DNA of 64,000 nt. It comes from Methylococcaceae bacterium (GTDB lineage: Bacteria > Pseudomonadota > Gammaproteobacteria > Methylococcales > Methylomonadaceae). A program made the position numbers and the translations under genes. The notes under the pieces were generated by a model. The model made no database searches, had not been told where the DNA came from, and was given only the letters and a program-made list of their open reading frames with translations. Every line of letters begins with the position of its first letter. Within the stretch, counting starts at the first letter, position 1. Shown here piece after piece: positions 11,151-20,411 of the stretch. The DNA lies in assembly GCA_013140705.1 (NCBI GenBank), contig JABFSH010000061.1:1-64000 (forward strand), in the 5' to 3' direction.

Positions 11151-13079
11151 TTATTTTTTATCATCATCTTTGACTTCTTCGAATTCAGCATCAACCACGC
11201 CGTCATCCGCTGCGTGATGCGCGGAATCTCCGGCACCGGCACTCGCGCCTTCAGCGGCGGATTTTTGAGCATAAACCCGTTCAGCCAGTTTACCTGATAA
11301 TTCAGTCAATTCGTTAGTTTTTGCTTCAATGGCTTCCTTATCATCACCTTTAAGTACTTGCTTCAAAGCTTCTATTGCATTCTCGATAGCCGTCTTTTCT
11401 TCAGCGCCAACCTGATCACTCAATTCTTTTAGTGATTTTTCGGTAGCATGAATCATCCCGTCAGCATGATTTCTCGCCGCGACCAATTGAGTCAATTTCC
11501 GGTCTTCGTCCGCATGTGCCTCGGCGTCTTTGATCATGCGTTGCACTTCTTCATCGGACAAGCCACTGGACGCTTTGATGACAATAGATTGCTTTTTACC
11601 GGTTGCCTTGTCTTTGGCAGACACATTCAAAATACCATTGGCATCAATATCAAACGCCACCTCAATTTGCGGAATACCACGCGGTGCAGGGGGAATATCG
11701 GCCAAATCGAAACGTCCTAGGGATTTATTAGCCGCCGCCTTTTCACGTTCACCTTGCAACACATGCACGGTAACCGCTGTCTGATTGTCATCAGCCGTCG
11801 AGAATACTTGCGATGCATTGGTTGGAATTGTCGTATTCTTTTCGATCAGTTTCGTCATGACGCCGCCCATCGTTTCGATACCCAACGATAACGGAATGAC
11901 GTCCAGCAACAATACGTCTTTGACTTCACCGCCGAGCACACCCGCCTGAATGGCCGCACCCAACGCGACCGCTTCATCTGGATTCACGTCTTTACGTGGT
12001 TCCTTACCGAAAATGGTCTTGACCATTTCCTGAACCTTAGGCATACGCGTTTGACCACCGACCAGAATGACATCGTTGACTTCAGACGCGGACAAGCCGG
12101 CATCCTTCAAGGCAATTTCACAAGGACCCTTGGTGCGGTTAATCAATTCTTCAACCAACGACTCCAGTTTTGCGCGCGTCAATTTGACGTTAAGGTGCTT
12201 TGGTCCACTGGCATCCGCCGTAATATAAGGCAGATTGACATCGGTTTGTTGACTGGATGACAATTCGATCTTGGCTTTTTCTGCCGCTTCTTTCAAGCGC
12301 TGCAAGGCCAGTGGGTCATTGTGCAGATCCACACCGCTATCTTTTTTAAATTCGCTGGCGAGATACTCAATGATACGGGAGTCAAAGTCTTCACCGCCGA
12401 GGAAAGTATCACCGTTAGTAGATAGTACTTCAAACTGGTGTTCGCCGTCGATTTCAGCAATTTCGATAATCGAAATGTCAAACGTACCGCCGCCCAAATC
12501 ATAAACCGCAATCTTGGTGTCGCCTTTCGGCTTATCCATACCAAACGCCAAGGCAGATGCTGTTGGTTCGTTAATGATACGTTTAACATCCAGTCCGGCG
12601 ATGCGACCTGCATCTTTGGTTGCCTGTCTTTGTGAGTCGTTGAAATAGGCCGGTACTGTAATGACAGCTTCGGTCACAGTTTCGCCTAAATAAGCTTCAG
12701 CGTCCTTTTTCATTTTCATCAGTACGCGAGCAGAGATTTCAGGCGCCGCCATTTTTTTACCATGGACTTCGACCCAGGCATCCCCGTTTTCAGCTTCGGT
12801 GATTTTATAAGGCACCATTTTGATATCTTTTTGCACAACATCGTCTTTAAAACGACGACCTATAAGACGTTTAATAGCGAATAATGTATTTTTAGGATTC
12901 GTGACTGCTTGACGCTTGGCAGACTGACCCACCAAGACTTCATCATCGCTAGAGAATGCGATGATTGATGGGGTGGTACGAGCTCCCTCACTATTCTCTA
13001 TGACTCTTGCGACACCGTTTTCCAGTACGGCCACGCATGAGTTGGTTGTTCCTAAATCTATGCCAATAATTTTAGCCAT
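11151..13079 (-). CDS. dnaK: Molecular chaperone DnaK (Hsp70)
   Basis: The 642 residues match full-length bacterial DnaK. The ATPase domain starts [18 protein letters not shown] and contains the phosphate loop [11 protein letters not shown] (about 195-205). The linker [20 protein letters not shown] leads into the substrate-binding domain. The tail is Ala- and Gly-rich and ends in acidic EEVKDDDKK. DnaK works with GrpE and DnaJ in the cytoplasm to fold and rescue proteins. It lies 68 bases after grpE in the hrcA-grpE-dnaK-dnaJ-dapB operon and should be under HrcA/CIRCE control through the hrcA promoter. Confidence 0.98.
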   Translation of the reverse strand: MAKIIGIDLGTTNSCVAVLENGVARVIENSEGARTTPSIIAFSSDDEVLVGQSAKRQAVTNPKNTLFAIKRLIGRRFKDDVVQKDIKMVPYKITEAENGDAWVEVHGKKMAAPEISARVLMKMKKDAEAYLGETVTEAVITVPAYFNDSQRQATKDAGRIAGLDVKRIINEPTASALAFGMDKPKGDTKIAVYDLGGGTFDISIIEIAEIDGEHQFEVLSTNGDTFLGGEDFDSRIIEYLASEFKKDSGVDLHNDPLALQRLKEAAEKAKIELSSSQQTDVNLPYITADASGPKHLNVKLTRAKLESLVEELINRTKGPCEIALKDAGLSASEVNDVILVGGQTRMPKVQEMVKTIFGKEPRKDVNPDEAVALGAAIQAGVLGGEVKDVLLLDVIPLSLGIETMGGVMTKLIEKNTTIPTNASQVFSTADDNQTAVTVHVLQGEREKAAANKSLGRFDLADIPPAPRGIPQIEVAFDIDANGILNVSAKDKATGKKQSIVIKASSGLSDEEVQRMIKDAEAHADEDRKLTQLVAARNHADGMIHATEKSLKELSDQVGAEEKTAIENAIEALKQVLKGDDKEAIEAKTNELTELSGKLAERVYAQKSAAEGASAGAGDSAHHAADDGVVDAEFEEVKDDDKK

Positions 13080-13147
13080 TGAATACTCCAGACTTGAAAG
13101 TTTAAGTTGTTTAGTTATTTACGATAATGGGGGCAGTTTTTTGATGT

Positions 13148-13765
13148 TCAAGCCTGTTCGTCAATAATTGGCGTCTCAGCGGGTGGTTTTTCTGCTGCTT
13201 TGGCAACCACCACCATGGCCGGACGCAACAAGCGGCCATGCAGCATATAGCCTTTTTGAAAAACATTGACAACGGAATTAGGTTGTACGCCCTCTACAAC
13301 CTGCATGACCATTGCCTGATGAAGTTCGGCGTTAAAGGGTTGGCCAAGCGGGTCAATCGCAACGATATTAAATTTTGCAAACACGGACTCGAATTGTTTA
13401 ATCGTCAGTTCGCTGCCTTCTCGAAATTTTCGTACCTCTTCACTGTCACCGGTAGCGGCCTGCAAGCCTAAAACCAAACTATCCAGAACCGGTAATAGTT
13501 CTTTGGCAAAACCCGTCAATGCATATTTGTGTGCATCTTCCAGGTCCTTTTGAGTTCTCTTTTTCAAATTTTCCATTTCAGCCTGAACACGGACCGCTTT
13601 ATTCCAGTTGTCCTTGGCTTTTTGTTCGGCCTGATCCCAATGCTGTTTTAGTTCATCTGGCGTCAATTCGTGCTCAACCAGTTCGGTATGGGCATCAGGC
13701 TCGATGACGATTTCATTCTCAGTTTCAGTCTGTTGTGTTTCAGGTAATTCCTGATCTGTACTCAT
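13148..13765 (-). CDS. grpE: Nucleotide exchange factor GrpE
   Basis: GrpE releases ADP from DnaK. The protein is 205 residues from the chosen ATG. It has an acidic N-terminal tail (about 1-40), a long coiled coil with KDNWNKAVRVQAEMENLKKR (about 55-75) and a C-terminal beta domain with NSVVNVFQKGYMLHGRLLRPA. The start at 13765 is preferred because GAGGA lies 9-13 bases upstream; an ATG 51 bases further up has no such site. It sits between hrcA and dnaK in the heat-shock operon. Confidence 0.96.
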   Translation of the reverse strand: MSTDQELPETQQTETENEIVIEPDAHTELVEHELTPDELKQHWDQAEQKAKDNWNKAVRVQAEMENLKKRTQKDLEDAHKYALTGFAKELLPVLDSLVLGLQAATGDSEEVRKFREGSELTIKQFESVFAKFNIVAIDPLGQPFNAELHQAMVMQVVEGVQPNSVVNVFQKGYMLHGRLLRPAMVVVAKAAEKPPAETPIIDEQA

Positions 13766-13828
13766 TATAAAAACATCCTCAAAATGTGGGTTGATGGGCG
13801 CGCAGCATCGCTGCAAAGCAGAATGCTT

Positions 13829-14884
13829 TTATGATGGGGTCGATGATTTTGGATTCAAGGCGGCACCTAATAATTTCGCAGTCACGTCGACAAAAGGGAT
13901 AATTTTCTCGTACGCCATACGGGTCGGACCAATCACCCCCAACACGCCGACAACCTGGTCGCCAACCGAATAGGATGAAGTGACAAGACTACAGTGATCA
14001 AACGGTCGATAGCCTGATTCCTCTCCAATATAAATCTGTACCCCGTCTGCTTTCATGCATTGATCGAGTAAATGGATAACCGTCTGCTTTTGACTGAATG
14101 CTTCAAACAGTTTTTTTAGTTGATCCATATTGGATAACTCGGAAAAGCCCATTAAATTGGTTTCCCCGGTTAATACATAATCTTCTTTTTCATTATTCTG
14201 ATCAAAGGCCAGTTGAGCCATTCTGACCGCATCCAGCATGCTCTGATTAACTTGCTCCTGGTCGTCCTGCAAATCTTTTAGCAGTGCTTCTTTAACGGAA
14301 GCCAGACTGTGTCCGGCGTATACCGCATTTAAATAATTGGCCGCCTGCTGCAGTTCGGCAGGACTCAAGACACGCGAGGTATGAATGATTTTATTGTGAA
14401 CTTCCTGCTCATTGGTTACAAAAATCACCAGCACCCGTGTATTCGATAAGGGTAAAAATTCAATGTGCCGCAAATAAACCACTTCGCGTCTGGGTAAAGT
14501 GACAACACCTGCCATTTTTGTTAAATCGGATAATAAGCGCGACGCGATGCTGATTACATCACTGCTTCCTTCTCTTTCTTTCAATCCTTGATGCAAGCGG
14601 GATAAATCATTCGATTCCAGCGGCTTAACCGTTAACAAGCTATCGACAAATAAGCGATAGCCGCTAACCGTCGGCACACGTCCCGCTGAAGTATGAGGGG
14701 AATGTATCAAGCCAAGATCTTCGAGGTCGGACATGACATTGCGTATGGTCGCCGGACTTAAGTTTATCTTCGAATCTTTGGACAAGACTCGCGACCCCAC
14801 CGGCTGACCGTCACTGATATAGCGTTCAACCAATGCTTTTAATAACTGTAAGGACCTCTCGTTTAAAATTTGAGTTTTAGCCAC
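13829..14884 (-). CDS. hrcA: Heat-inducible transcription repressor HrcA
   Basis: HrcA represses class I heat-shock genes by binding CIRCE operators; it is kept active by chaperonin in the species studied. The 351 residues begin at a GTG (14884) with GAGG just upstream. The N-terminal winged helix has LSPATIRNVMSDLEDLGLI (about 45-63), and SGRVPT-type sequence (SAGRVPTVSGYRLFVDSLL) follows. The C-terminal dimerisation region is intact. A longer frame beginning at 14941 would cover the CIRCE element and is less likely. It heads the hrcA-grpE-dnaK-dnaJ-dapB operon and should regulate itself. Confidence 0.96.
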   Translation of the reverse strand: MAKTQILNERSLQLLKALVERYISDGQPVGSRVLSKDSKINLSPATIRNVMSDLEDLGLIHSPHTSAGRVPTVSGYRLFVDSLLTVKPLESNDLSRLHQGLKEREGSSDVISIASRLLSDLTKMAGVVTLPRREVVYLRHIEFLPLSNTRVLVIFVTNEQEVHNKIIHTSRVLSPAELQQAANYLNAVYAGHSLASVKEALLKDLQDDQEQVNQSMLDAVRMAQLAFDQNNEKEDYVLTGETNLMGFSELSNMDQLKKLFEAFSQKQTVIHLLDQCMKADGVQIYIGEESGYRPFDHCSLVTSSYSVGDQVVGVLGVIGPTRMAYEKIIPFVDVTAKLLGAALNPKSSTPS

Positions 14885-14906
14885 ATTTGCCTCAGAACGG
14901 AAATAA

Positions 14907-14933
14907 TTAGCACTCCATGAATGCGAGTGCCAG
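14907..14933 (-). promoter_or_regulatory. CIRCE operator upstream of hrcA
   Basis: TTAGCACTC (14907-14915), nine bases, then GAGTGCCAG (14925-14933) matches the consensus TTAGCACTC-N9-GAGTGCTAA at 16 of 18 positions. It sits 23 bases before the hrcA GTG, as expected for HrcA autoregulation. Confidence 0.92.
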
Positions 14934-15041
14934 CCACGCAAAATATCAGCTCACCTGCCTATTGTCAATAATGTATTCCAGCCAATACCGATGCCAGATT
15001 AAGTTTTCAAAGAAGACTAGATCATTTGTCTAAATAAAAAT

Positions 15042-15084
15042 CTTGTTTTATATTTGTTCTTGTTTTATAGTTTTACCAAAACAA
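15042..15084 (+). promoter_or_regulatory. Candidate lexA promoter and operator
   Basis: TTGTTT (15043-15048) and TATAGT (15066-15071) make a sigma-70-like pair with a 17-base spacer. CTTGTTTTATA occurs twice, 17 bases apart (15042-15052 and 15059-15069). An inverted repeat TTGTTTT-N11-AAAACAA (15060-15084) overlaps the -10 box. No classical CTGT-N8-ACAG box is present, so if LexA binds here its site is unusual. Confidence 0.4.
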
Positions 15085-15097
15085 ATGGAGAACATAT

Positions 15098-15733
15098 ATG
15101 AAATTAGCGCTCACTCGCAAACAACAGGAACTGTTCGAATATTTAGCCCGAAATGAGTCAACATTTCTTCGCCCGCCAACATTAGAAGAGATATGCCTGG
15201 CCATTGGCGTTAAATCCCGTGGATCTTTACATACGCATATCAAGGCTCTTATAGAGGCCAACATTATCGAAGCACCGGAACGCAAACAACGAGGAATTCG
15301 ATTAACCGATTATGCAAAATCTCTCGTGACTAATTCTCATGATGAGACTCGATTGCCCTATGTCGGAACTATTGCGGCAGGAAAGCCCATTGAAGCCATA
15401 GAAACCATCTCTTATATGCCTGTTCCTGAACAGTTGAGAACACAAAACCCCTGTTATGTCCTTAAAGTCAAAGGTGATTCGATGATCGATCAAGGCATTT
15501 TTGACGGCGACTGGGTGATCATCGAACAACGGAGCCATGCTCGTAATGGCGAAATTGTAGTGGCATTAGTCAATAAATCCGAAGCCACTTTGAAGTTTAT
15601 TGAGCAATATCCCCACGAAATACTGCTTATCCCGGCCAACGCCCAAATGCAGGCCATGCGTTACAAGCCTGAGCAAGTTGAAATTCAGGGTGTATTAGTG
15701 GGACAAATGCGTAGTTACACTTACCATCATTAG
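15098..15733 (+). CDS. lexA: LexA-type SOS repressor
   Basis: This is a 211-residue LexA-family protein. The N-terminal winged helix has RPPTLEEICLAIGVKSRGSLHTHI (about 25-48). The C-terminal peptidase domain has the Ala94-Gly95 cleavage site (TIAAGKPIEA), the nucleophile Ser128 (KGDSM) and the general base Lys166 (EATLK). It should self-cleave with RecA after DNA damage and derepress its targets. The recognition helix is not the usual enterobacterial one, in line with the absence of a CTGT-N8-ACAG box upstream, so this may be a second LexA with its own regulon. AATGGAGAAC just upstream supplies the ribosome-binding site. A small membrane protein gene follows 11 bases after the stop. Confidence 0.92.
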   Translation: MKLALTRKQQELFEYLARNESTFLRPPTLEEICLAIGVKSRGSLHTHIKALIEANIIEAPERKQRGIRLTDYAKSLVTNSHDETRLPYVGTIAAGKPIEAIETISYMPVPEQLRTQNPCYVLKVKGDSMIDQGIFDGDWVIIEQRSHARNGEIVVALVNKSEATLKFIEQYPHEILLIPANAQMQAMRYKPEQVEIQGVLVGQMRSYTYHH

Positions 15734-15744
15734 GAGAAAATCAC

Positions 15745-15897
15745 ATGTTGCAACAACCTGTCCATATGCGCGATCAAATCAGCAATAGAATAGAAATAAT
15801 CATGCAGGAGAATAAACCATCGTTGCTGTTTAAAGTTGAAGAACTGTCGTTGGCCGTACTTTTTATACTTGTTTTTGTGTTGGGACTGAATGTTTGA
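15745..15897 (+). CDS. Small membrane protein downstream of lexA
   Basis: This 50-residue frame has a strong ribosome-binding site (AGGAGAAAATCAC before the ATG) and starts 11 bases after lexA, so it is probably co-transcribed with it. Residues 1-31 are charged (MLQQPVHMRDQISNRIEIIM and on). The C-terminal 18-19 residues (LSLAVLFILVFVLGLNV) form one hydrophobic segment. I do not recognise a family. Small single-span proteins under LexA control in other bacteria include SOS cell-division inhibitors (SidA, YneA, DivS) and membrane-acting toxins (TisB). The architecture and position fit that kind of role, but there is no sequence evidence for it. Confidence 0.6.
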   Translation: MLQQPVHMRDQISNRIEIIMQENKPSLLFKVEELSLAVLFILVFVLGLNV

Positions 15898-15905
15898 CGG
15901 ATTAT

Positions 15906-15952
15906 GGATTTCGTTCATGGCAGAATATGAAATTTCACTATGAACGAAATCC
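15906..15952. repeat. 13-bp inverted repeat after the lexA operon
   Basis: GGATTTCGTTCAT (15906-15918) and ATGAACGAAATCC (15940-15952) are perfect complements around 21 bases. The stem begins nine bases after the small gene's stop. There is no T run, so it is more likely an mRNA-end structure or protein site than a simple terminator. Confidence 0.6.
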
Positions 15953-16297
15953 CATTCATATTTATTAACAATTATCCTGCACAAGTTGCACTCTTAAATT
16001 CATTATTATGAATAAATATTTTGTGCATTTCGTAGCAAAAATTATCTCACTTGACAAATAAATCAACTACACAGAGAATCTTTATTAAAGTTAGATAATG
16101 GTTTTAATCAATCATATTGAACTCGATACTATTTTGTACATTTTGAAATTTTTGTCTGTACTCGTCGCCTACTCGCGATAACGACCGCTATTATCGTGTG
16201 AAACCGATTCGATTAACTCATGCCATCAACATATCGGCTCACTCCCGACATACAATCAGTTAGCTGTTTAACGATCGTCAAAGGAAAAAATTGAAGA
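15953..16297. other. Intergenic, AT-rich, no gene seen
   Basis: AT-rich sequence separates the lexA operon from the GH19 gene. A TTGACA (about 16051) could be a -35 element but has no convincing -10 partner. AAGGA (near 16280) is the ribosome-binding site of the next gene. Confidence 0.3.
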
Positions 16298-16846
16298 ATG
16301 ATTTCCGCAGAAATATTATTAAAAATCATGCCTAATCTCAAAGAAGCCTTGTGTGATGAGTATTTCCCATTTATCCAGCAGGCTATGGATGAATTTGAAA
16401 TCAATACACCCTTACGTGAGTCTGCATTTTTGGCTCAAATTGCACATGAATCAGGTGAGTTTAGGTATCTGGAAGAACTCTGGGGGCCTACCGATGCCCA
16501 GCGACGTTATGAACCCCCCTCAAAAAAGGCTAATGACTTAGGAAACACCCATCCAGGGGATGGCAAACGTTTCAAAGGTCGTGGCGCAATTCAGCTCACT
16601 GGCCGAGCTAATTATAAAAAATTCGGCGATCTGCTGAGTCTGGATTTACCCACTCATCCAGAGTGGGTTGCCACGCCTCAAGTCGCATTCCGCGTTTCAG
16701 CCGCTTTCTGGAAACTCAATGGCCTTAACGAGTTGGCCGACCAGCAAAAATTTGAAACCATGACCCGCCGCATCAACGGTGGCTTGACAGGATTAACCGA
16801 ACGCCTAATGTTTTACAACCGAGCAAAAACTCTGTGTGGCGCATGA
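16298..16846 (+). CDS. Glycoside hydrolase family 19 lysozyme/endolysin-like protein
   Basis: This 182-residue GH19 domain is of the type found in phage endolysins and bacterial chitinase-like enzymes that cut peptidoglycan or chitin. Catalytic Glu candidates are E51 (IAHESGEF) and E60. The substrate-site block RFKGRGAIQLTGRANY is at 91-106, and MTRRINGG near 155-162. There is no signal peptide, as in endolysins that need a holin or another route out. No other phage gene is nearby, so it may be a lone prophage relic or a domesticated enzyme. The lexA unit with its small membrane protein lies about 400 bp upstream on the same strand, but the two seem separately transcribed. Confidence 0.85.
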   Translation: MISAEILLKIMPNLKEALCDEYFPFIQQAMDEFEINTPLRESAFLAQIAHESGEFRYLEELWGPTDAQRRYEPPSKKANDLGNTHPGDGKRFKGRGAIQLTGRANYKKFGDLLSLDLPTHPEWVATPQVAFRVSAAFWKLNGLNELADQQKFETMTRRINGGLTGLTERLMFYNRAKTLCGA

Positions 16847-16906
16847 TTTGAGGAATCATTCAATTTCTCGGTTTAGCCATACAAATCTAATTTTTATAAT
16901 CTCCTT

Positions 16907-17632
16907 ATGGCTTACCCTCCAATTATGACCAGCATTAAACGCTCAATATTGCTGGCATTGATCACTCTATCGTTTGTTAATCCGGTGTTTTCAGAAGAAA
17001 ATAGACACCTATTAGATGACTCAAAATTACCAGTTCAAGGCAACTCAATCAGTCATTTTGTACCGTCAGGATGGTCAACTGAGTCCATCAGCGAACAAGA
17101 TTTAAACGGCGATCATAAGCCTGATGTGTTGTTATCGTTAATTGAGGCCTTAGCCCATCAAAGGTCGAACGAGATTCAACCGACGCGCCATCGAGCTCTG
17201 GTAATTCTTCTTCGAACTCAATCCAGGGGCTTCCAGCGAGTAGCCATAGCCAAACGATTGTTACGATGTACTTCTTGCTTTGGAATGATGGCTGGAGAGG
17301 AAGGCGGAGGAGCCGATATCATGTTCATCAAAAATGTCATCGTCATCGAAGAGCAGTGGGGCTCCAGAGAAACAGTAAAAACCAGACTTCGTTTTCACTA
17401 TGACCACTCAACAGGGCGCATCTTAGTCATTGGCGAAGATATCGAACGGTTCGACCGGGCAACGGGAGAGCAATTTATTCAAAGCAGCAACTTCTTGACC
17501 GGTGTACGCTTGCTCAAGCATGCCCAACTCAATCAAAATCAAAATCGAATCATTAATATCTCGTCCAAAAAACAACGAATATCAAAAACTAAGCGATTTA
17601 TCGAAGAAATGGATTATGCGCACTATGACTAA
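16907..17632 (+). CDS. Secreted hypothetical protein with one FG-GAP/EF-hand-like motif
   Basis: The 241 residues start with a signal peptide (SILLALITLSFVNPVFSEEN, cleavage near residue 29). One acidic loop, DLNGDHKPDVLLSLIE (about 65-80), resembles the calcium-binding repeat of FG-GAP or dockerin-like proteins. The motif RCTSCFGMMAGEEGGG, with two Cys, lies near 123-138. The C-terminus is basic and Gln/Asn-rich. I do not know its function; similar exported single-copy proteins exist in proteobacteria and cyanobacteria. The ATG at 16925 is an alternative start that would still keep the signal peptide. A hairpin separates it from the convergent OmpA gene. Confidence 0.65.
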   Translation: MAYPPIMTSIKRSILLALITLSFVNPVFSEENRHLLDDSKLPVQGNSISHFVPSGWSTESISEQDLNGDHKPDVLLSLIEALAHQRSNEIQPTRHRALVILLRTQSRGFQRVAIAKRLLRCTSCFGMMAGEEGGGADIMFIKNVIVIEEQWGSRETVKTRLRFHYDHSTGRILVIGEDIERFDRATGEQFIQSSNFLTGVRLLKHAQLNQNQNRIINISSKKQRISKTKRFIEEMDYAHYD

Positions 17633-17701
17633 GCATCATCATAGTGTTGAAGAAAATCACCGAATATAACTGATATTCAGTTTGCCGCTAGATCCGTTGA
17701 C

Positions 17702-17741
17702 CTAGGCATTTTGATAGCCATCAGACCATCAAAACACCTAG
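17702..17741. terminator. Terminator-like stem between convergent genes
   Basis: CTAGGCATTTTGAT (17702-17715) pairs with ATCAAAACACCTAG (17728-17741), with two weak pairs in 14, around a 12-base loop. It lies between the genes ending at 17632 and 17758. Confidence 0.5.
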
Positions 17742-17757
17742 ATACTTAAAAAGGATT

Positions 17758-18816
17758 TTATTTATCTGACCAGATCAGTTCAACGCGGCGGTTTTGTTCT
17801 TTACCTTCTACCGTGCTGTTGTCAGCGATCGGATGATCTTCGCCTAAACCTCTTGCATACAAACGATTGGTAACGCCTTTACTCGTCAGATAATCAGCAA
17901 CTGCTTGTGAACGATTTTGAGATAATTTCAAATTATGCTTACTGGTGCCTTCACTGCTGGTGTGTCCATGAACTTCAATATCATTCTTCTGCGGATAGTT
18001 TTTCAAATTTTCTGCAACGCCATCCAGGATTATCAAGGCACTGGGTGTTAGTTTAGCGGAGTCATAATTAAAGTTGACACCTTTCAGCTCCAAGCTTATC
18101 GGGCAACCTTGGCTGTCCACTTTACTGCCGGCAATTGTGCCGGGGCATTTATCCAGGCAATTATTAACGCCGTCAGAATCAGTATCCATTGTTGAACAAT
18201 CTTCGACCGGCGCTGCCGCTACTGGAATCTCCAATGCCGGCTCAGACTTGGGCTTTGCACCCAAAGGAATCACAAAACCGACATTGACAGTCATGTCATG
18301 AAACTCATCCGTTCCAGGCCGAAGCGCAGCATTGAAATTTTGATTGTAACGATAGCGAACATCACTACGTAACAGGAAATTATCGTGAAGTTCATAAGTA
18401 AAACCAGCACCCACCTCACCGATGAATGATGTACCGTGATCGCCGGGCACGCTGGTATTCATGGCACCCAAGCCGACGACTGTATAAGGTGAAAAGGTAT
18501 TACGTGAGAAGAAATATTGTAAATCAGCCGATCCGCCGGTTAAATCCCAACGGCCTGTGGCTCCGGTATTGGCATTGGAATACCCGCCAAAGCTTTGATA
18601 AAAACCTTTCAGTTCAATATTAAAATGTTCGTTGAGGATTTTGCCGATACCCATACCGCCGCCCCAACCGTCTTTTGCATCCCGATCACCACCGGTCTTG
18701 ACGAATGTTGCAAATGGAGCGACATACCATCGGTCATCTTTGAAATCGCCAGCCTGAGCAATCGATAACATACTCACGCTGATTCCAGCAACCGCTATCA
18801 GTTGTTTTTTAAACAT
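17758..18816 (-). CDS. OmpA family outer-membrane protein
   Basis: The protein is 352 residues from the ATG at 18816, which has AAGGAGA just upstream. A signal peptide of about 23 residues ends at AQAGD. The N-terminal half is an eight-strand beta-barrel of the OprF/OmpA type. A TSP3-like calcium-binding spacer follows (DTDSDGVNNCLDKCPGT). The C-terminal OmpA domain binds peptidoglycan (VHGHTSSEGTSKHNLKLSQNRSQAVADYL). It should anchor the outer membrane to the wall and may act as a weak porin. It is monocistronic, with an AT-rich upstream region of about 390 bp. Confidence 0.92.
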   Translation of the reverse strand: MFKKQLIAVAGISVSMLSIAQAGDFKDDRWYVAPFATFVKTGGDRDAKDGWGGGMGIGKILNEHFNIELKGFYQSFGGYSNANTGATGRWDLTGGSADLQYFFSRNTFSPYTVVGLGAMNTSVPGDHGTSFIGEVGAGFTYELHDNFLLRSDVRYRYNQNFNAALRPGTDEFHDMTVNVGFVIPLGAKPKSEPALEIPVAAAPVEDCSTMDTDSDGVNNCLDKCPGTIAGSKVDSQGCPISLELKGVNFNYDSAKLTPSALIILDGVAENLKNYPQKNDIEVHGHTSSEGTSKHNLKLSQNRSQAVADYLTSKGVTNRLYARGLGEDHPIADNSTVEGKEQNRRVELIWSDK

Positions 18817-19204
18817 AGTATCTCCTTGGTACAAATAAAAAAAATGGTAATCTGAAACTATCACTGGATAGTTTTTGTTTTTCGAATCAATGAATTACAA
18901 AGAGTTAAAAATCCAGGTATTAAACGATATCAGGCACTTATATACCTGCCCAGATTTTTTGAATGATTTAGTCTCTTTAAATTTAAGGTTTGAAGAAAAG
19001 CTTGTTGTACACTTACCACTTATTCTTTTCGTCGACTTATTAGGGTGAGTATAGGATCTTCATAATATATTTAAATTCTATTATAAATTATTAGCATAAA
19101 TTATCAACCAATAAAAGTATTACTATAAATGTCAGCTTTTAAGCTGCCAATTCCGTATCAATTTTACAACAATTAAATTATGGGCTATTACTTTTAAAAG
19201 CGGC
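18817..19204. other. AT-rich intergenic region upstream of the OmpA gene
   Basis: The strongly AT-rich sequence fits a long leader and promoter for the leftward OmpA gene, plus the end of hemF. I see no coding sequence or clear operator. Confidence 0.3.
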
Positions 19205-20116
19205 TTAATCCAGCCAGTTTTGGGGCTTTAAATACTCATCGTACAGTATCGCTTCCGGACTACCCAATTCTGGCTTCCAATTGTATTTCCAGTTAACCAC
19301 CGGCGGCATAGACATTAAGATGGATTCAATTCTGCCACCGGATTGCAATCCAAATAAAGTGCCCCGATCATAAACGAGATTGAATTCGACATAACGACCT
19401 CTGCGATAGAGCTGAAAGTTGCGCTCTCTTTCGCCGTAGGGTGTATTTTTTCGTTTTTGCACAATCGGCAAGTAGGCATCAATGTAATGATTCCCCACGC
19501 TTTGCATAAACGCAAACGATCGATCAAATCCCCATTCATTCAAATCATCGAAAAACAGGCCGCCAACGCCGCGTGTTTCATTTCGATGTTTAATGAAAAA
19601 ATAATCATCACACCATTTTTTATATGTCGAATAAATTGATTCACCAAAGGCTTGACAAGCGTTGCGTGCTGTCTGGTGCCAGTGTATGACATCTTCTCTG
19701 CAAGGATAAAAGGGAGTGAGATCAAAACCGCCACCAAACCACCAAATCGTCGGTTCCCCCGACTTTTCAGCCATCAGAAAACGGACGTTGGCATGTGAGG
19801 TTGGCACATAGGGATTATGGGGATGGATCACCAGTGAAACCCCCATCGCCTGAAATTGCCTATCGATGAGTTCCGGACGTTTAGCCGTTGCTGAAGGCGG
19901 CAGTTTAAAACCGGATACATGTGAAAAGTTGACGCCACCCTGTTCAAATATATCGCCATTGACTAAGACCCGGGTTCTGCCGCCACCGCCTTCAGGGCGT
20001 TCCCAAAGATCTTCTACAAATCGGGCCGACGGCTCTTCGCTCTCCAGTGCCCCACAGATGGAGTCTTGCAAACCCATCAAATAATATTTAACTTTGTTTA
20101 TATCATTAGAAGTCAT
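19205..20116 (-). CDS. hemF: Oxygen-dependent coproporphyrinogen III oxidase
   Basis: HemF converts coproporphyrinogen III to protoporphyrinogen IX in haem synthesis, using O2. The 303-residue length is typical. Signature blocks are present: [16 protein letters not shown] (about 97-112), [14 protein letters not shown] (about 122-135), [16 protein letters not shown] (about 178-193) and the C-terminal [20 protein letters not shown]. An aerobic enzyme suits an obligate methane or methanol oxidiser. The gene appears monocistronic. Confidence 0.97.
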   Translation of the reverse strand: MTSNDINKVKYYLMGLQDSICGALESEEPSARFVEDLWERPEGGGGRTRVLVNGDIFEQGGVNFSHVSGFKLPPSATAKRPELIDRQFQAMGVSLVIHPHNPYVPTSHANVRFLMAEKSGEPTIWWFGGGFDLTPFYPCREDVIHWHQTARNACQAFGESIYSTYKKWCDDYFFIKHRNETRGVGGLFFDDLNEWGFDRSFAFMQSVGNHYIDAYLPIVQKRKNTPYGERERNFQLYRRGRYVEFNLVYDRGTLFGLQSGGRIESILMSMPPVVNWKYNWKPELGSPEAILYDEYLKPQNWLD

Positions 20117-20411
20117 GTTAGATAAGGTCTCATAGTATGCTGATAAGCAATAAGCAGACAGTTAAGATTCTGCATGATATCACCATATTGATAACAAACA
20201 TGCACACTCTTGCCAAGGTCTGCATGAAAATGACCAAAAATGGGACGACAATGGAGGTGATAGCAAAACTATTGACACTCGCCCGGCAGGCACAGGGTGA
20301 TCGCTGCCTGTGTTGAGTTATATCTGTTTTTATTCCGTTTGTGGGCAGTTGTCAAACACATACCTGCCTTTTGCAAACCCATCCATGTTCTATGTATTCG
20401 CTAAATAAAAA

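Noticed and set aside
14941-15097. Search for a classical SOS box upstream of lexA
   Set aside because: No CTGT-N8-ACAG or GAAC-N4-GTTC site is present; only a different palindrome was kept as a candidate.
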